From contig NZ_JAUSOO010000036.1 of assembly GCF_030656115.1 (NCBI RefSeq), positions 1 through 64,000 of the forward strand: DNA of 64,000 nucleotides, in the 5' to 3' direction. The translations under genes and the position numbers were made by a program. A model generated the notes under the pieces. It searched no databases and was not told the origin of the DNA. It saw nothing but the letters and a program-made list of their open reading frames with translations. The stretch's first letter is position 1; each line of letters starts with the position of its first letter. The DNA comes from Hydrogenophaga sp. (GTDB taxonomy: Bacteria; Pseudomonadota; Gammaproteobacteria; Burkholderiales; Burkholderiaceae_C). Below are positions 17,550-24,864 of the stretch, piece after piece.

Positions 17550-17563
17550 TGCAATCGTTTGCA
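17550..17563. promoter_or_regulatory. LacI-family operator-like site O1
   Basis: TGCAATCGTTTGCA is a palindrome with one mismatched pair around the CG centre. It matches the LacI/GalR/PurR operator pattern and differs at one base from the core of the perfect site 98 bases downstream. Confidence 0.6.
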
Positions 17564-17646
17564 TCATTTCATTTTTCAAATCGTTATTTTTCAGATAAAG
17601 CCTTGTTACGTAACCGTGACGTCGCACAAATTCAGGGTTTACGCTA

Positions 17647-17664
17647 AATGCAAACGTTTGCATT
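17647..17664. promoter_or_regulatory. LacI-family operator O2 (perfect palindrome)
   Basis: AATGCAAACGTTTGCATT is a perfect 18-base palindrome with the central CG and the AAACGTTT core typical of LacI-family operators such as that of PurR. It lies 99 bases before the 35-codon ORF and 219 before the solute-binding protein gene, so it probably controls that unit. Confidence 0.75.
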
Positions 17665-17762
17665 AATGATCGAATGGCACCGCTTTCTGGTGCTTTCTAC
17701 CGGACGTTCCCGGGATACCGCAGCCGGAAAGAAGTTTCATCACTACCCTCTGGAGACCCTTC

Positions 17763-17870
17763 ATGCAGAACCTATTCCATCGGGCCGCCTGGTGCGCCCG
17801 CGCCGTTGCCGCCCGCGCCAACCTGCTGCTGAAGAACGGCCGCGCAGACACCGACGCCCTGTCGATTTGA
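17763..17870 (+). CDS. Small 35-residue ORF upstream of the solute-binding protein
   Basis: It starts MQNLFHRAAW and ends DTDALSI. It has a TGGAG sequence 6-10 bases upstream, codon usage like the local genes (mostly G/C third positions), and ends 12 bases before the next start. It is Arg/Ala-rich and probably an amphipathic helix. It resembles no family I know. It could be a small protein or a translated leader for the gene below; the spacing and ribosome binding site are the only support. Confidence 0.4.
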   Translation: MQNLFHRAAWCARAVAARANLLLKNGRADTDALSI

Positions 17871-17882
17871 AGGACACGGACC

Positions 17883-19238
17883 ATGCACCGATCCCCCACC
17901 CCTTGGCATTCATTCCGTTCGCAAGCGGTGCGCCGCACCAAGCTGGGCCACAGCTTCTGTCTGCTGTCTTGGGTGCTCTGCGCCTGGGCCGCGCAGCCCG
18001 CCCTGGCGGATGACTACCAGGGTCCCGAGCTCAAAGGCGAAACCCTGACCATCAGCTGCCCATGGACGGGGGCAGAGGGGGACAACTTCCGCAGCGTCAC
18101 CGCCTTGTTTGAACGCCGAACCGGTGCGGTGGTGCACCACGCCTGTTCGCAAAGCTCTGAGCAGGCGATCCTCGCCAACGCAAAAAGCGGGACATCCACG
18201 AACATTTCGGTCATTCCCCAGCCCGGTTTGGCCGCCCAGCTGGCGAGCATGGGTGCCATGGTGCCTCTGGGTGCCAAAACCCAAGCCTGGATGGAGCGCG
18301 CCTATGCCGCCGGGCAATCCTGGGCGGAACTCGGTCAGTTCTCGAATGCACAGGGCAAGAAGGAACTGTATGGTCTTGCGTTCAATGTGAATGTCAAAAG
18401 CCTGGTCTGGTACATCCCGAAGCGGTTTGAGGAAAAGGGCTACAAGGCCCCCCAATCCATGGAGCAGTTGGAGGCATTGACCCAGCGCATGGTCAAAGAC
18501 GGTGTGACGCCGTGGTGCATTGGTCTGGAAAGCGAAGCTGCCAGTGGCTGGCCTGCCACCGATTGGGTCGAGGACATGATGCTTCGGTTGCACCCGACCA
18601 GCGTCTACGACGATTGGGTCACCAACAGAATTCCGTTCAACGACCCCAGGGTGCTCGAAGCCATCAAAGCCTACGGAAAGATCGCAACCGATCCGGCCCT
18701 GGTTGCTGGCGGCCCCAAGGCCGTGAACAGCACCAGCTTCAAGGAAAGCCCCCGCGGCCTGTTTGGCAACCAGCCGGCCTGCTACATGCATCGCCAAGCC
18801 AGCTTCATTTCGTCGTTTTTCCCCGAGCGCCAGGCGCAGGAGGCAGACTTTTTCTACTTCCCTTCGTACGTGAAAAAAATGCTGGGCTTCCCCGTCCTGG
18901 GCGGTGGTACCTTGTTCACCATCACCCAAGACAGCAAGGCGGCCAGGGCTTTCATGGCGTTTCTGCAACATCCGCAGGCCCACGAAACGTGGATGGAGCG
19001 CGGAGGCTTTCTGACCCCCCACCGAGCGGCGGACCGCCGCAAATACCGTGACCGCCTGCAGCGCAAGGCGGGGGACATTCTTCTGGGGGCAACCACCATC
19101 CGCTTTGATGGCTCTGACCTCATGCCCGCGGCGGTGGGTGCTGGAACGTTCTGGAAGGGCATGCTGGACTACACGGGCGGCAAAAACCTGGAAGTCGTCA
19201 CGGCCGACATCGACAAATCCTGGAAAGCCCTGAAGTAA
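17883..19238 (+). CDS. Carbohydrate ABC transporter substrate-binding protein, orphan
   Basis: A 451-residue family-1 extracellular solute-binding protein. The N-terminus has a twin-basic stretch, then a hydrophobic signal segment (about 25-42, cleavage near ALADD). The mature protein shows typical features such as GLAFNVNVKSLVWYIPK and, near the end, GGTLFTITQDSKAARAFMAFL, and resembles alpha-glucoside-type binding proteins. No permease or ATPase gene follows; the next gene is a TetR regulator, so it must use a transporter encoded elsewhere or serve in sensing. The upstream region has two LacI-type operators, consistent with sugar-responsive control. Confidence 0.85.
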   Translation: MHRSPTPWHSFRSQAVRRTKLGHSFCLLSWVLCAWAAQPALADDYQGPELKGETLTISCPWTGAEGDNFRSVTALFERRTGAVVHHACSQSSEQAILANAKSGTSTNISVIPQPGLAAQLASMGAMVPLGAKTQAWMERAYAAGQSWAELGQFSNAQGKKELYGLAFNVNVKSLVWYIPKRFEEKGYKAPQSMEQLEALTQRMVKDGVTPWCIGLESEAASGWPATDWVEDMMLRLHPTSVYDDWVTNRIPFNDPRVLEAIKAYGKIATDPALVAGGPKAVNSTSFKESPRGLFGNQPACYMHRQASFISSFFPERQAQEADFFYFPSYVKKMLGFPVLGGGTLFTITQDSKAARAFMAFLQHPQAHETWMERGGFLTPHRAADRRKYRDRLQRKAGDILLGATTIRFDGSDLMPAAVGAGTFWKGMLDYTGGKNLEVVTADIDKSWKALK

Positions 19239-19360
19239 GGGACCGGCGGGGCTGGGTCAGCCGCCTGTGCGGGTGGCCAGGGCTGTCGGGCCGGCATGGG
19301 AGCAAGGTCAAAACCGGGGCCTGCTTGTCCACACCGCGACAGCGCATGGTATTTATACAA

Positions 19361-19374
19361 AGCAAATGCTTGCT
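19361..19374. promoter_or_regulatory. Candidate TetR-family operator
   Basis: AGCAAATGCTTGCT is an inverted repeat (AGCAA/TTGCT arms, 4-base centre) 32 bases before the TetR start, downstream of an AT-rich stretch TATTTATAC that could serve as -10. The arms resemble sites of TetR regulators of acyl-CoA metabolism. Autoregulation of the operon is inferred. Confidence 0.45.
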
Positions 19375-19406
19375 GAAAATAGGGCGGGCTGCTATGGTGC
19401 TTGCCC

Positions 19407-20087
19407 ATGAGCCACGCCGCACCTGAACCACCCGCCCTGGATGCCCAGCGCCGCTCGCGCGGGCGCCCCCGAAAAACCGCTGATGAACTGGACGACGGCA
19501 ACCGCCGCCAGGAACTGCTGTACGCCGCGGCGCGCCTGTTTCGCCAGCAAGGCTTTGCGGCCACCAGCACGCGCGACATTGCCGCCGCGGCGGGCATGCG
19601 TTCGGGCTCGCCGTTTTATCACTTTGAAAACAAGGCCGCGCTGTTGGGCGCGGTGATGCAAGAGGGCATGCGCAGCGCGCTGCAGCGCCAGGCCCAGGCG
19701 ATGAGATCGGCCGCTGAAAACGCCGCCAGCACCGGCCGCACGCTGAGCGCGCGCGAATGCCTGCGGGTGCTGGTGCGCAGCCATTTCGAGGTGCTGCTCG
19801 GCCCCGACAGCGACTTCATCCCGGTCATGCTCTACGAGTGGCGTTCGCTCAGTGAAGCGCAGCGCACCGAGGTGAACCGCCTGAAAGCCGAATACGAAGC
19901 CGCCTGGGTGCCGGTGCTGCAGGTGCTGCACGCCAGCGGCGAGCTGCAGGGCGACCCGGGGTTGGCGCGGCTGATGCTGTTTGGTGCGCTGAACTGGTCG
20001 GTGCAGTGGTACGACGCTGCCCGCCAGGCCACGCTGGACGACCTGACACAGACCGCGCTGCAACTCTTTTTGAAGGAGCCGACATGA
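19407..20087 (+). CDS. TetR family regulator of the acyl-CoA carboxylase operon
   Basis: A 226-residue repressor-type protein. A basic N-terminal arm (RRSRGRPRK) precedes the TetR helix-turn-helix at about residues 36-80 (TSTRDIAAAAGMRSGSPFYHF), followed by a ligand-binding domain. I chose the ATG at 19407; an in-frame TTG six bases earlier is less likely. The stop overlaps the next start (ATGA), so it is first in the operon. By analogy with AtuR of Pseudomonas it may sense a terpenoyl- or branched acyl-CoA; that analogy rests on the gene set, not on residues. Confidence 0.87.
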   Translation: MSHAAPEPPALDAQRRSRGRPRKTADELDDGNRRQELLYAAARLFRQQGFAATSTRDIAAAAGMRSGSPFYHFENKAALLGAVMQEGMRSALQRQAQAMRSAAENAASTGRTLSARECLRVLVRSHFEVLLGPDSDFIPVMLYEWRSLSEAQRTEVNRLKAEYEAAWVPVLQVLHASGELQGDPGLARLMLFGALNWSVQWYDAARQATLDDLTQTALQLFLKEPT

Positions 20088-20995
20088 AGGCGAACACCCC
20101 GGCCAGCGCCGGTTACCGCTCGGTTTTTGCACCCGGCCTGCTGGCGCAGCGCGTGGTGGTGGTCACGGGCGGGGGCTCGGGCATTGGCCGCTGCACCGCC
20201 CACGAACTGGCCAGCCTGGGTGCCCATGTGGTGCTGATCGGGCGCAACCTGGCCCGGCTGCAAGACACGGCGGGTGAGATCGTGGCCGACGGCGGCCGGG
20301 CAAGCTTTCATGCCTGCGACATCCGCCAGGAAGACGCGGTGCGCACCGTGGTCACCGCCACCGTGGCGGCGCATGGGCGCATCGACGGCCTGGTGAACAA
20401 CGCCGGCGGGCAGTACATCACGCCGCTGGAAAACATCAGCGCCAAGGGCTGGCAAGCCGTGATCGACACCAACCTCACCGGCGGCTTTCTGATGGCGCGC
20501 GAATGCTATGTGCAGAGCATGCAGGCGCATGGCGGTGCCATCGTCAACATCGTGGCCGACATGTGGGGCTCCATGCCCGGCATGGGCCACAGCGGCGCGG
20601 CGCGCGCGGGCATGGTGAGCTTCACCGAAACGGCGGCCCTGGAATGGGCGCGCAGCGGCGTGCGGGTGAACGCCGTGGCGCCGGGCTACATCGCGTCCAG
20701 CGGCATGGACCACTACCCGCCCGAGGCTGGTGACATGCTGCGCGAGATGCGCGGCACCGTGCCGGCCGGGCGCTTTGGCAACGAGGCCGAAACGTCGGCG
20801 GCCATTGTGTTTTTGCTCAGCCCGGCGGCCAGTTTCATCAGTGGCAGCGTGTTGCGCGTGGACGGCGCGCGCCCGCAGGTGCGCATGGGCTGGGGCCAGG
20901 TGGCCGCGCCCGTTGAGGTGCAGACCCGCGACGCGGTGAAGCCTTTCGATGGGTTTCACCGGTATGTGACGCCGAAGGTGTTCCAGGATGTTTGA
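20084..20995 (+). CDS. SDR oxidoreductase, enoyl-CoA reductase (PECR/DECR)-like
   Basis: A 303-residue short-chain dehydrogenase with the NADP-binding TGGGSGIG at 28-35 and NNAG at 105-108. The usual YxxxK is missing: the region reads GHSGAARAG (168-176), placing Ser170 and Arg174 at the Tyr and Lys positions. I recall the same HSGAARAG sequence from peroxisomal trans-2-enoyl-CoA reductase, so the protein probably acts on a CoA-bound double bond rather than an alcohol. It overlaps the TetR stop by 4 bases and the next start by 8. In atu clusters, SDRs hold comparable positions. Confidence 0.82.
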   Translation: MKANTPASAGYRSVFAPGLLAQRVVVVTGGGSGIGRCTAHELASLGAHVVLIGRNLARLQDTAGEIVADGGRASFHACDIRQEDAVRTVVTATVAAHGRIDGLVNNAGGQYITPLENISAKGWQAVIDTNLTGGFLMARECYVQSMQAHGGAIVNIVADMWGSMPGMGHSGAARAGMVSFTETAALEWARSGVRVNAVAPGYIASSGMDHYPPEAGDMLREMRGTVPAGRFGNEAETSAAIVFLLSPAASFISGSVLRVDGARPQVRMGWGQVAAPVEVQTRDAVKPFDGFHRYVTPKVFQDV

Positions 20996-22667
20996 GTCCA
21001 GCTTCAACCCCCACAGCCCACAGGCCCAGCAGCGGCGCGACGCCATGCTGGCCCGTGTGGCGCAGCTGCGCGCCTTGGAGCACCGCGCCGCGCAGGCCTC
21101 GGCCCAATCGAAACCGGTGTTTGACAAGCGCGGCCAGTTGCTGCCGCGCGAGCGCGTGGCGCTGCTGCTCGACCCCGGTGCGCCGTATCTGCCGCTGTGT
21201 TCCCTGGCCGGTTTTCTGCAAGACAGCAAAGACCCCGACAAGTCGGTGCCCGGTGGCGGCATGGTGGCCGGCATCGGTTTCATTGCCGGCGTGCGCTGCA
21301 TGGTGGTGGCCAGCGACTCGGGCATCGAAGCCGGCGCCATCCAGCCACGCGGGCTGGAAAAGATCTTGCGCGTGCAAGACATGGCGCTGGAAAACAAACT
21401 GCCGTTCATCCACCTGGTGGAAAGCGCGGGCGCCAACCTCATGAAATACCAGGTGGAAGGCTTTGTGCTCGGCGGCGCGCTGTTTCGCAACCTGGCGCGG
21501 CATTCGGCCGCGGGCCTGCCGGTCATCACCGTGCAACACGGCTCGGGCACAGCCGGTGGCGCTTACATGCCGGGGTTGAGCGACGTGGTGGTCATGGTGC
21601 GCGGCCGCTCGCGGGCGTTTCTGGCCGGCCCGCCGCTGCTGATGGCCGCCACCGGCGAGGTGGCCACCGAAGAAGAGCTGGGCGGGGCGCAGATGCACAC
21701 CGGTGTGTCGGGGTTGGGCGAGTATCTGGCGGAAGACGACCGGCAGGCGCTGGGCTTGGCGCGGGCGGTGGTGGGACAGTTGGCTGCGCGTGCCCCCACC
21801 CCAGCCCTCCCCCAGAGGGGGAGGGGGCCAGACGGGGGCGCCTCTTCGCTCCCTCCCCCTCTGGGGGAGGGCTGGGGTGGGGGCGCCCCCGATCCTCACT
21901 TCCCCGCCGAAGACCTGCTGGCCCTCATGCCCGCCCACCACCGCGAGCCGGTGGACATGCGCGAGGTCATGCTGCGCATCACAGACGCCTCCGAGTTGCT
22001 TGAGTTCAAGCCGCTCTACGGCGCTGCCACGGTGTGCGCCCAGGCCCGCATCGGTGGCCATGCGGTGGGCATCATCGGCAACAACGGCCCCATCGACGTG
22101 GCTGGCGCCAACAAGGCCACGCACTTCATCCAGTGGATGTGCCAGCTCGGCCACCCGATCATTTACCTGCAAAACACCACCGGCTACATGGTGGGCAAAG
22201 ACAGCGAGCAGGGCGGCATGATCAAGCACGGCAGCAAGATGATCCAGGCCGTGACCAACGCCACCGTGCCGCAAATCACCCTGCAATGCGGCGCCTCGTT
22301 TGGCGCGGGCAACTACGGCATGTGCGGCCGCGGCTACGCGCCCCGTTTCCTGTTCAGCTGGCCCAACGCGCGCACGGCGGTGATGGGTGGCGAGCAGGCC
22401 GCGCGCACCATGCAGATCGTGGCCGAGGCCGGCATGGCGCGCAAAGGCATCACGCCCGACCCGGCGCAGATGCAAACCCAGTTCGACCAGATCGTCAACG
22501 TGTTTGAAAGCCAGGCCGATGCGTTTTACACCAGCGGCCTGGTGCTGGACGACGGCGTGATCGACCCGCGCGACAGCCGCGCCGTGTTGCGTTTTTGTCT
22601 GGACACCTGCGCCGAGGCCGCCGCGCACCAGCCCCGCCCCATGCAGTTTGGCGTGGCGCGCATGTGA
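20988..22667 (+). CDS. Acyl-CoA carboxylase beta subunit (carboxyltransferase), MCC/GCC type, with repeat insertion
   Basis: A 559-residue carboxyltransferase of the methylcrotonyl/geranyl-CoA carboxylase class. It has the N-domain motif GSGTAGGAYMPGLSD and C-domain GASFGAGNYGMCGRGYAPRFLF, and transfers CO2 from carboxybiotin to a branched enoyl-CoA. Residues 269-299 (APTPALPQ through WGGGAP) are encoded by a palindromic repeat inserted in frame between the two crotonase-like halves; family members lack this segment. It works with the biotin-carrying alpha subunit at 24861. A geranyl-CoA (atuC-like) substrate is favoured by the TetR and SDR neighbours, methylcrotonyl-CoA (liuB) by family similarity. 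Confidence 0.88.
   Translation: MFESSFNPHSPQAQQRRDAMLARVAQLRALEHRAAQASAQSKPVFDKRGQLLPRERVALLLDPGAPYLPLCSLAGFLQDSKDPDKSVPGGGMVAGIGFIAGVRCMVVASDSGIEAGAIQPRGLEKILRVQDMALENKLPFIHLVESAGANLMKYQVEGFVLGGALFRNLARHSAAGLPVITVQHGSGTAGGAYMPGLSDVVVMVRGRSRAFLAGPPLLMAATGEVATEEELGGAQMHTGVSGLGEYLAEDDRQALGLARAVVGQLAARAPTPALPQRGRGPDGGASSLPPPLGEGWGGGAPDPHFPAEDLLALMPAHHREPVDMREVMLRITDASELLEFKPLYGAATVCAQARIGGHAVGIIGNNGPIDVAGANKATHFIQWMCQLGHPIIYLQNTTGYMVGKDSEQGGMIKHGSKMIQAVTNATVPQITLQCGASFGAGNYGMCGRGYAPRFLFSWPNARTAVMGGEQAARTMQIVAEAGMARKGITPDPAQMQTQFDQIVNVFESQADAFYTSGLVLDDGVIDPRDSRAVLRFCLDTCAEAAAHQPRPMQFGVARM
21792..21884 (+). repeat. Paired R1 palindromic repeat inserted in frame in the carboxyltransferase gene
   Basis: Two 34-base arms, starting GCCCCCACCCCAGCCCTCCC and ending with the exact reverse complement, surround about 25 bases. 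The total of 93 bases is a multiple of three and contains no stop in the coding frame, so the gene stays open. Confidence 0.92.
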
Positions 22668-22700
22668 ACCGCCTTTTCCCCCAAAAACCGGAGACAAGCC

Positions 22701-23873
22701 ATGCAATTCACCCACGAACACCGCGAAATCCAGAACACGCTCAAGCGCTTCATTCAAGACGAGATCAACCCGCATGTGGACGAATGGGAGGCGGCTGAAA
22801 TCTTCCCGGCGCACGAGGTGTTCAAGGGCCTGGGCCAGCTGGGCCTGTTGGGCCTGACCAAGCCCGAGGCCTTTGGCGGTGCCGGGCTGGACTATTCCTA
22901 CAGCCTGGCCATGGCCGAAGCGCTGGGCCACATCGACTGCGGCGGCGTGCCCATGGCCATTGGCGTGCAGACCGACATGGCCACGCCCGCGCTGGCCCGC
23001 TTTGGCAGCGACGAGCTGCGTGCCCAGTTTCTGGCGCCGGCCATTGCCGGCGACATGGTGGGTTGCATCGGCGTGAGCGAGCCCGCGGCGGGCAGCGACG
23101 TGGCCGGCATCAAAACCGTTGCCCGCAAAGACGGTGACGACTACGTCATCAGCGGGCAAAAAATGTGGATCACCAACAGCCTGCAGGCCGACTGGATGTG
23201 CATGCTGGTGAACACCAGCGAAGGCCCCGCGCACAAAAACAAGAGCCTGGTGATGGTGCCCATGCGCGAAAACGGTCGGCTGCTGCCCGGCATTGAAGTG
23301 GGCCAAAAGATCAAAAAAATCGGCATGAACAGCAGCGACACCGGGCTGATCTATTTCGACGAGGTGCGCGTGCCGCAGCGCTACCGCATTGGGCAAGAGG
23401 GCGCGGGCTTCATCTACCAGATGCAGCAGTTTCAGGAAGAGCGCCTGTGGTGCGCCGCCAGCACGCTGCAGAGCCTGAGCAACTGCATCCAGTGGACGGT
23501 GGACTGGGCGCACGAGCGCAAGCTGTTTGGCGCCACGCTGGCCGACCAGCAGTGGGTGCAGTTCAAGCTGGCCGAACTCAAGGCCGACGTGGAGAGCCTG
23601 CGCGCGCTCACCTACATGGCCTGCGAACACTATGTGGCCGGCGAAGACGTGACCGAATGGGCCACCATGGCCAAGCTCAAGGCCGGCCGCCTGAACCGCG
23701 TGGTGCCCGACACCTGCCTGCAGTTTTGGGGCGGCATGGGCTTCACCTGGGAAAACAAGGTGTCGCGCATGTACCGCGATGGCCGCCTGGCCTCCATTGG
23801 CGGCGGGGCCGACGAGGTGATGCTCGGCATTCTGGCCAAAAGCATGGGCTTGCAGAAGCGGCCGGTGAAGTGA
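22701..23873 (+). CDS. Acyl-CoA dehydrogenase, citronellyl/isovaleryl-CoA type
   Basis: A 390-residue FAD-dependent acyl-CoA dehydrogenase of standard length. Motifs: CIGVSEPAAGSDVAG (FAD/substrate loop near residue 118), KMWITNS, and QFWGGMGFTWENKVSRMYRD near the C-terminus. It should form the 2,3-double bond of the CoA ester before carboxylation by the adjacent carboxylase. The INPHVDEWEAAEIFPAHEV segment and the neighbourhood resemble citronellyl-CoA dehydrogenase (AtuD) more than isovaleryl-CoA dehydrogenase, but this is from memory. AACCGGAGAC upstream provides a ribosome binding site. Confidence 0.88.
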   Translation: MQFTHEHREIQNTLKRFIQDEINPHVDEWEAAEIFPAHEVFKGLGQLGLLGLTKPEAFGGAGLDYSYSLAMAEALGHIDCGGVPMAIGVQTDMATPALARFGSDELRAQFLAPAIAGDMVGCIGVSEPAAGSDVAGIKTVARKDGDDYVISGQKMWITNSLQADWMCMLVNTSEGPAHKNKSLVMVPMRENGRLLPGIEVGQKIKKIGMNSSDTGLIYFDEVRVPQRYRIGQEGAGFIYQMQQFQEERLWCAASTLQSLSNCIQWTVDWAHERKLFGATLADQQWVQFKLAELKADVESLRALTYMACEHYVAGEDVTEWATMAKLKAGRLNRVVPDTCLQFWGGMGFTWENKVSRMYRDGRLASIGGGADEVMLGILAKSMGLQKRPVK

Positions 23874-23888
23874 TGCCTCTGCATGCGG

Positions 23889-24031
23889 GCCCCCACCCCA
23901 GCCCTCCCCCAGAGGGGGAGGGAGCTAAGACAAGACGGCCCTTATTTCTCCCACGTCCGCAGAGGGATGAGGCGAAGACAGGGCGGCCCTTCTTTCTCCC
24001 TCCCCCTCAGGGGGAGGGTTGGGGTGGGGGC
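23889..24031 (+). repeat. Paired R1 palindromic repeat between dehydrogenase and hydratase genes
   Basis: Inverted arms begin at 23889 (GCCCCCACCCCAGCCCTCCC) and end at 24031. About 75 intervening bases contain two copies of a GGCGGCCCTT-like motif and a degenerate inner arm. It fills most of the 190-base gap in an otherwise overlapping operon. Confidence 0.88.
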
Positions 24032-24063
24032 TCCCCCGTCAACACCTCACAGGACAGACATCC

Positions 24064-24864
24064 ATGACGCCTTTCCAAATCTCCCGACAAGGCAGCGTCG
24101 AACACTGGACGCTCAACGACCCCGGCAGCCGCAACGCCCTGAGCGACAGCCTGGTGCTGGCCCTGTTTGAGGCCTGCCTGCGGGCCAGGCACGACAGCAG
24201 CCTGCGCGGCATTGTGCTCAGCGGTGCGGGCGGTGCCTTCAGCGCCGGGGGCAGTCTGGGCGGATTCGCTAGCGCCATCGGCCAGCCCTTGATGCCCGGC
24301 CAAGACGACCCCCTGATCGCCCTCAACCGCAGCTTTGGCGATGTGCTGCACGCCCTCGGCGAACTGCCGCAGTGGCTGGTGTGCGCGGTGGACGGCCCGG
24401 CCATGGGTGGCGGTTTTGGCCTGGTGTGCTGTGCGGACCTGGTGATTGCCACCGAGCGTTCGGTGTTCGCCACACCCGAGGTCACGCTGGGCCTGCCTCC
24501 GGCGCAAATTGCGCCCTTTGTGTGGCAGCGCCTGGGCGACGCGGTGGCGCGGCAATGCCTGCTCAGCGGTGTGCGCTGGAGCGCCGCGCAGGCGCAGGCC
24601 GCGGGTCTGGTGAACACCGTGGTGGCCAACGACGCACTCCCCGCCGCCGTGGACGGCGCCGTGCGGGCCTACCGCGCCACAGCCCCGGGCGCGGTGGCCG
24701 CCACCAAGCGCTTGCTGCAGCGCCTGCGCACCCACGCGCCCGACCTGCGCACCGAGGCCGCCACCGCGTTTGCCGCCGCGCTGCGTGGCCCCGAAGCCGC
24801 CGCCGGCCTGCACGCCTTCTCTCACCAACGGCCCGCCCCCTGGGCCCAGGAAGACCCGGCATGA
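24064..24864 (+). CDS. Enoyl-CoA hydratase, AtuE/LiuC-like
   Basis: A 266-residue crotonase starting at 24064 (MTPFQISR), after the repeat. Oxyanion loops are GAFSAGGSLGGF and AMGGGFGLVCCADL; the following LGLPPAQIAPFV is a stretch I associate with hydratases of the atu/liu clusters (isohexenylglutaconyl-CoA or methylglutaconyl-CoA hydratase). It would hydrate the product of the carboxylase. Its stop overlaps the alpha-subunit start (ATGA), indicating coupled translation. Confidence 0.83.
   Translation: MTPFQISRQGSVEHWTLNDPGSRNALSDSLVLALFEACLRARHDSSLRGIVLSGAGGAFSAGGSLGGFASAIGQPLMPGQDDPLIALNRSFGDVLHALGELPQWLVCAVDGPAMGGGFGLVCCADLVIATERSVFATPEVTLGLPPAQIAPFVWQRLGDAVARQCLLSGVRWSAAQAQAAGLVNTVVANDALPAAVDGAVRAYRATAPGAVAATKRLLQRLRTHAPDLRTEAATAFAAALRGPEAAAGLHAFSHQRPAPWAQEDPA

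Larger units (their letters stand above)
17338..17762. other. Regulatory intergenic region between antiporter and sugar-binding protein genes
   Basis: These 425 bases separate divergent transcription units. The part nearest the antiporter contains the tRNA-Arg-like remnant; the AT-richer part from about 17545 to 17700 carries two LacI-type operators and is the likely promoter of the solute-binding protein gene. No repressor gene is adjacent. Confidence 0.7.
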
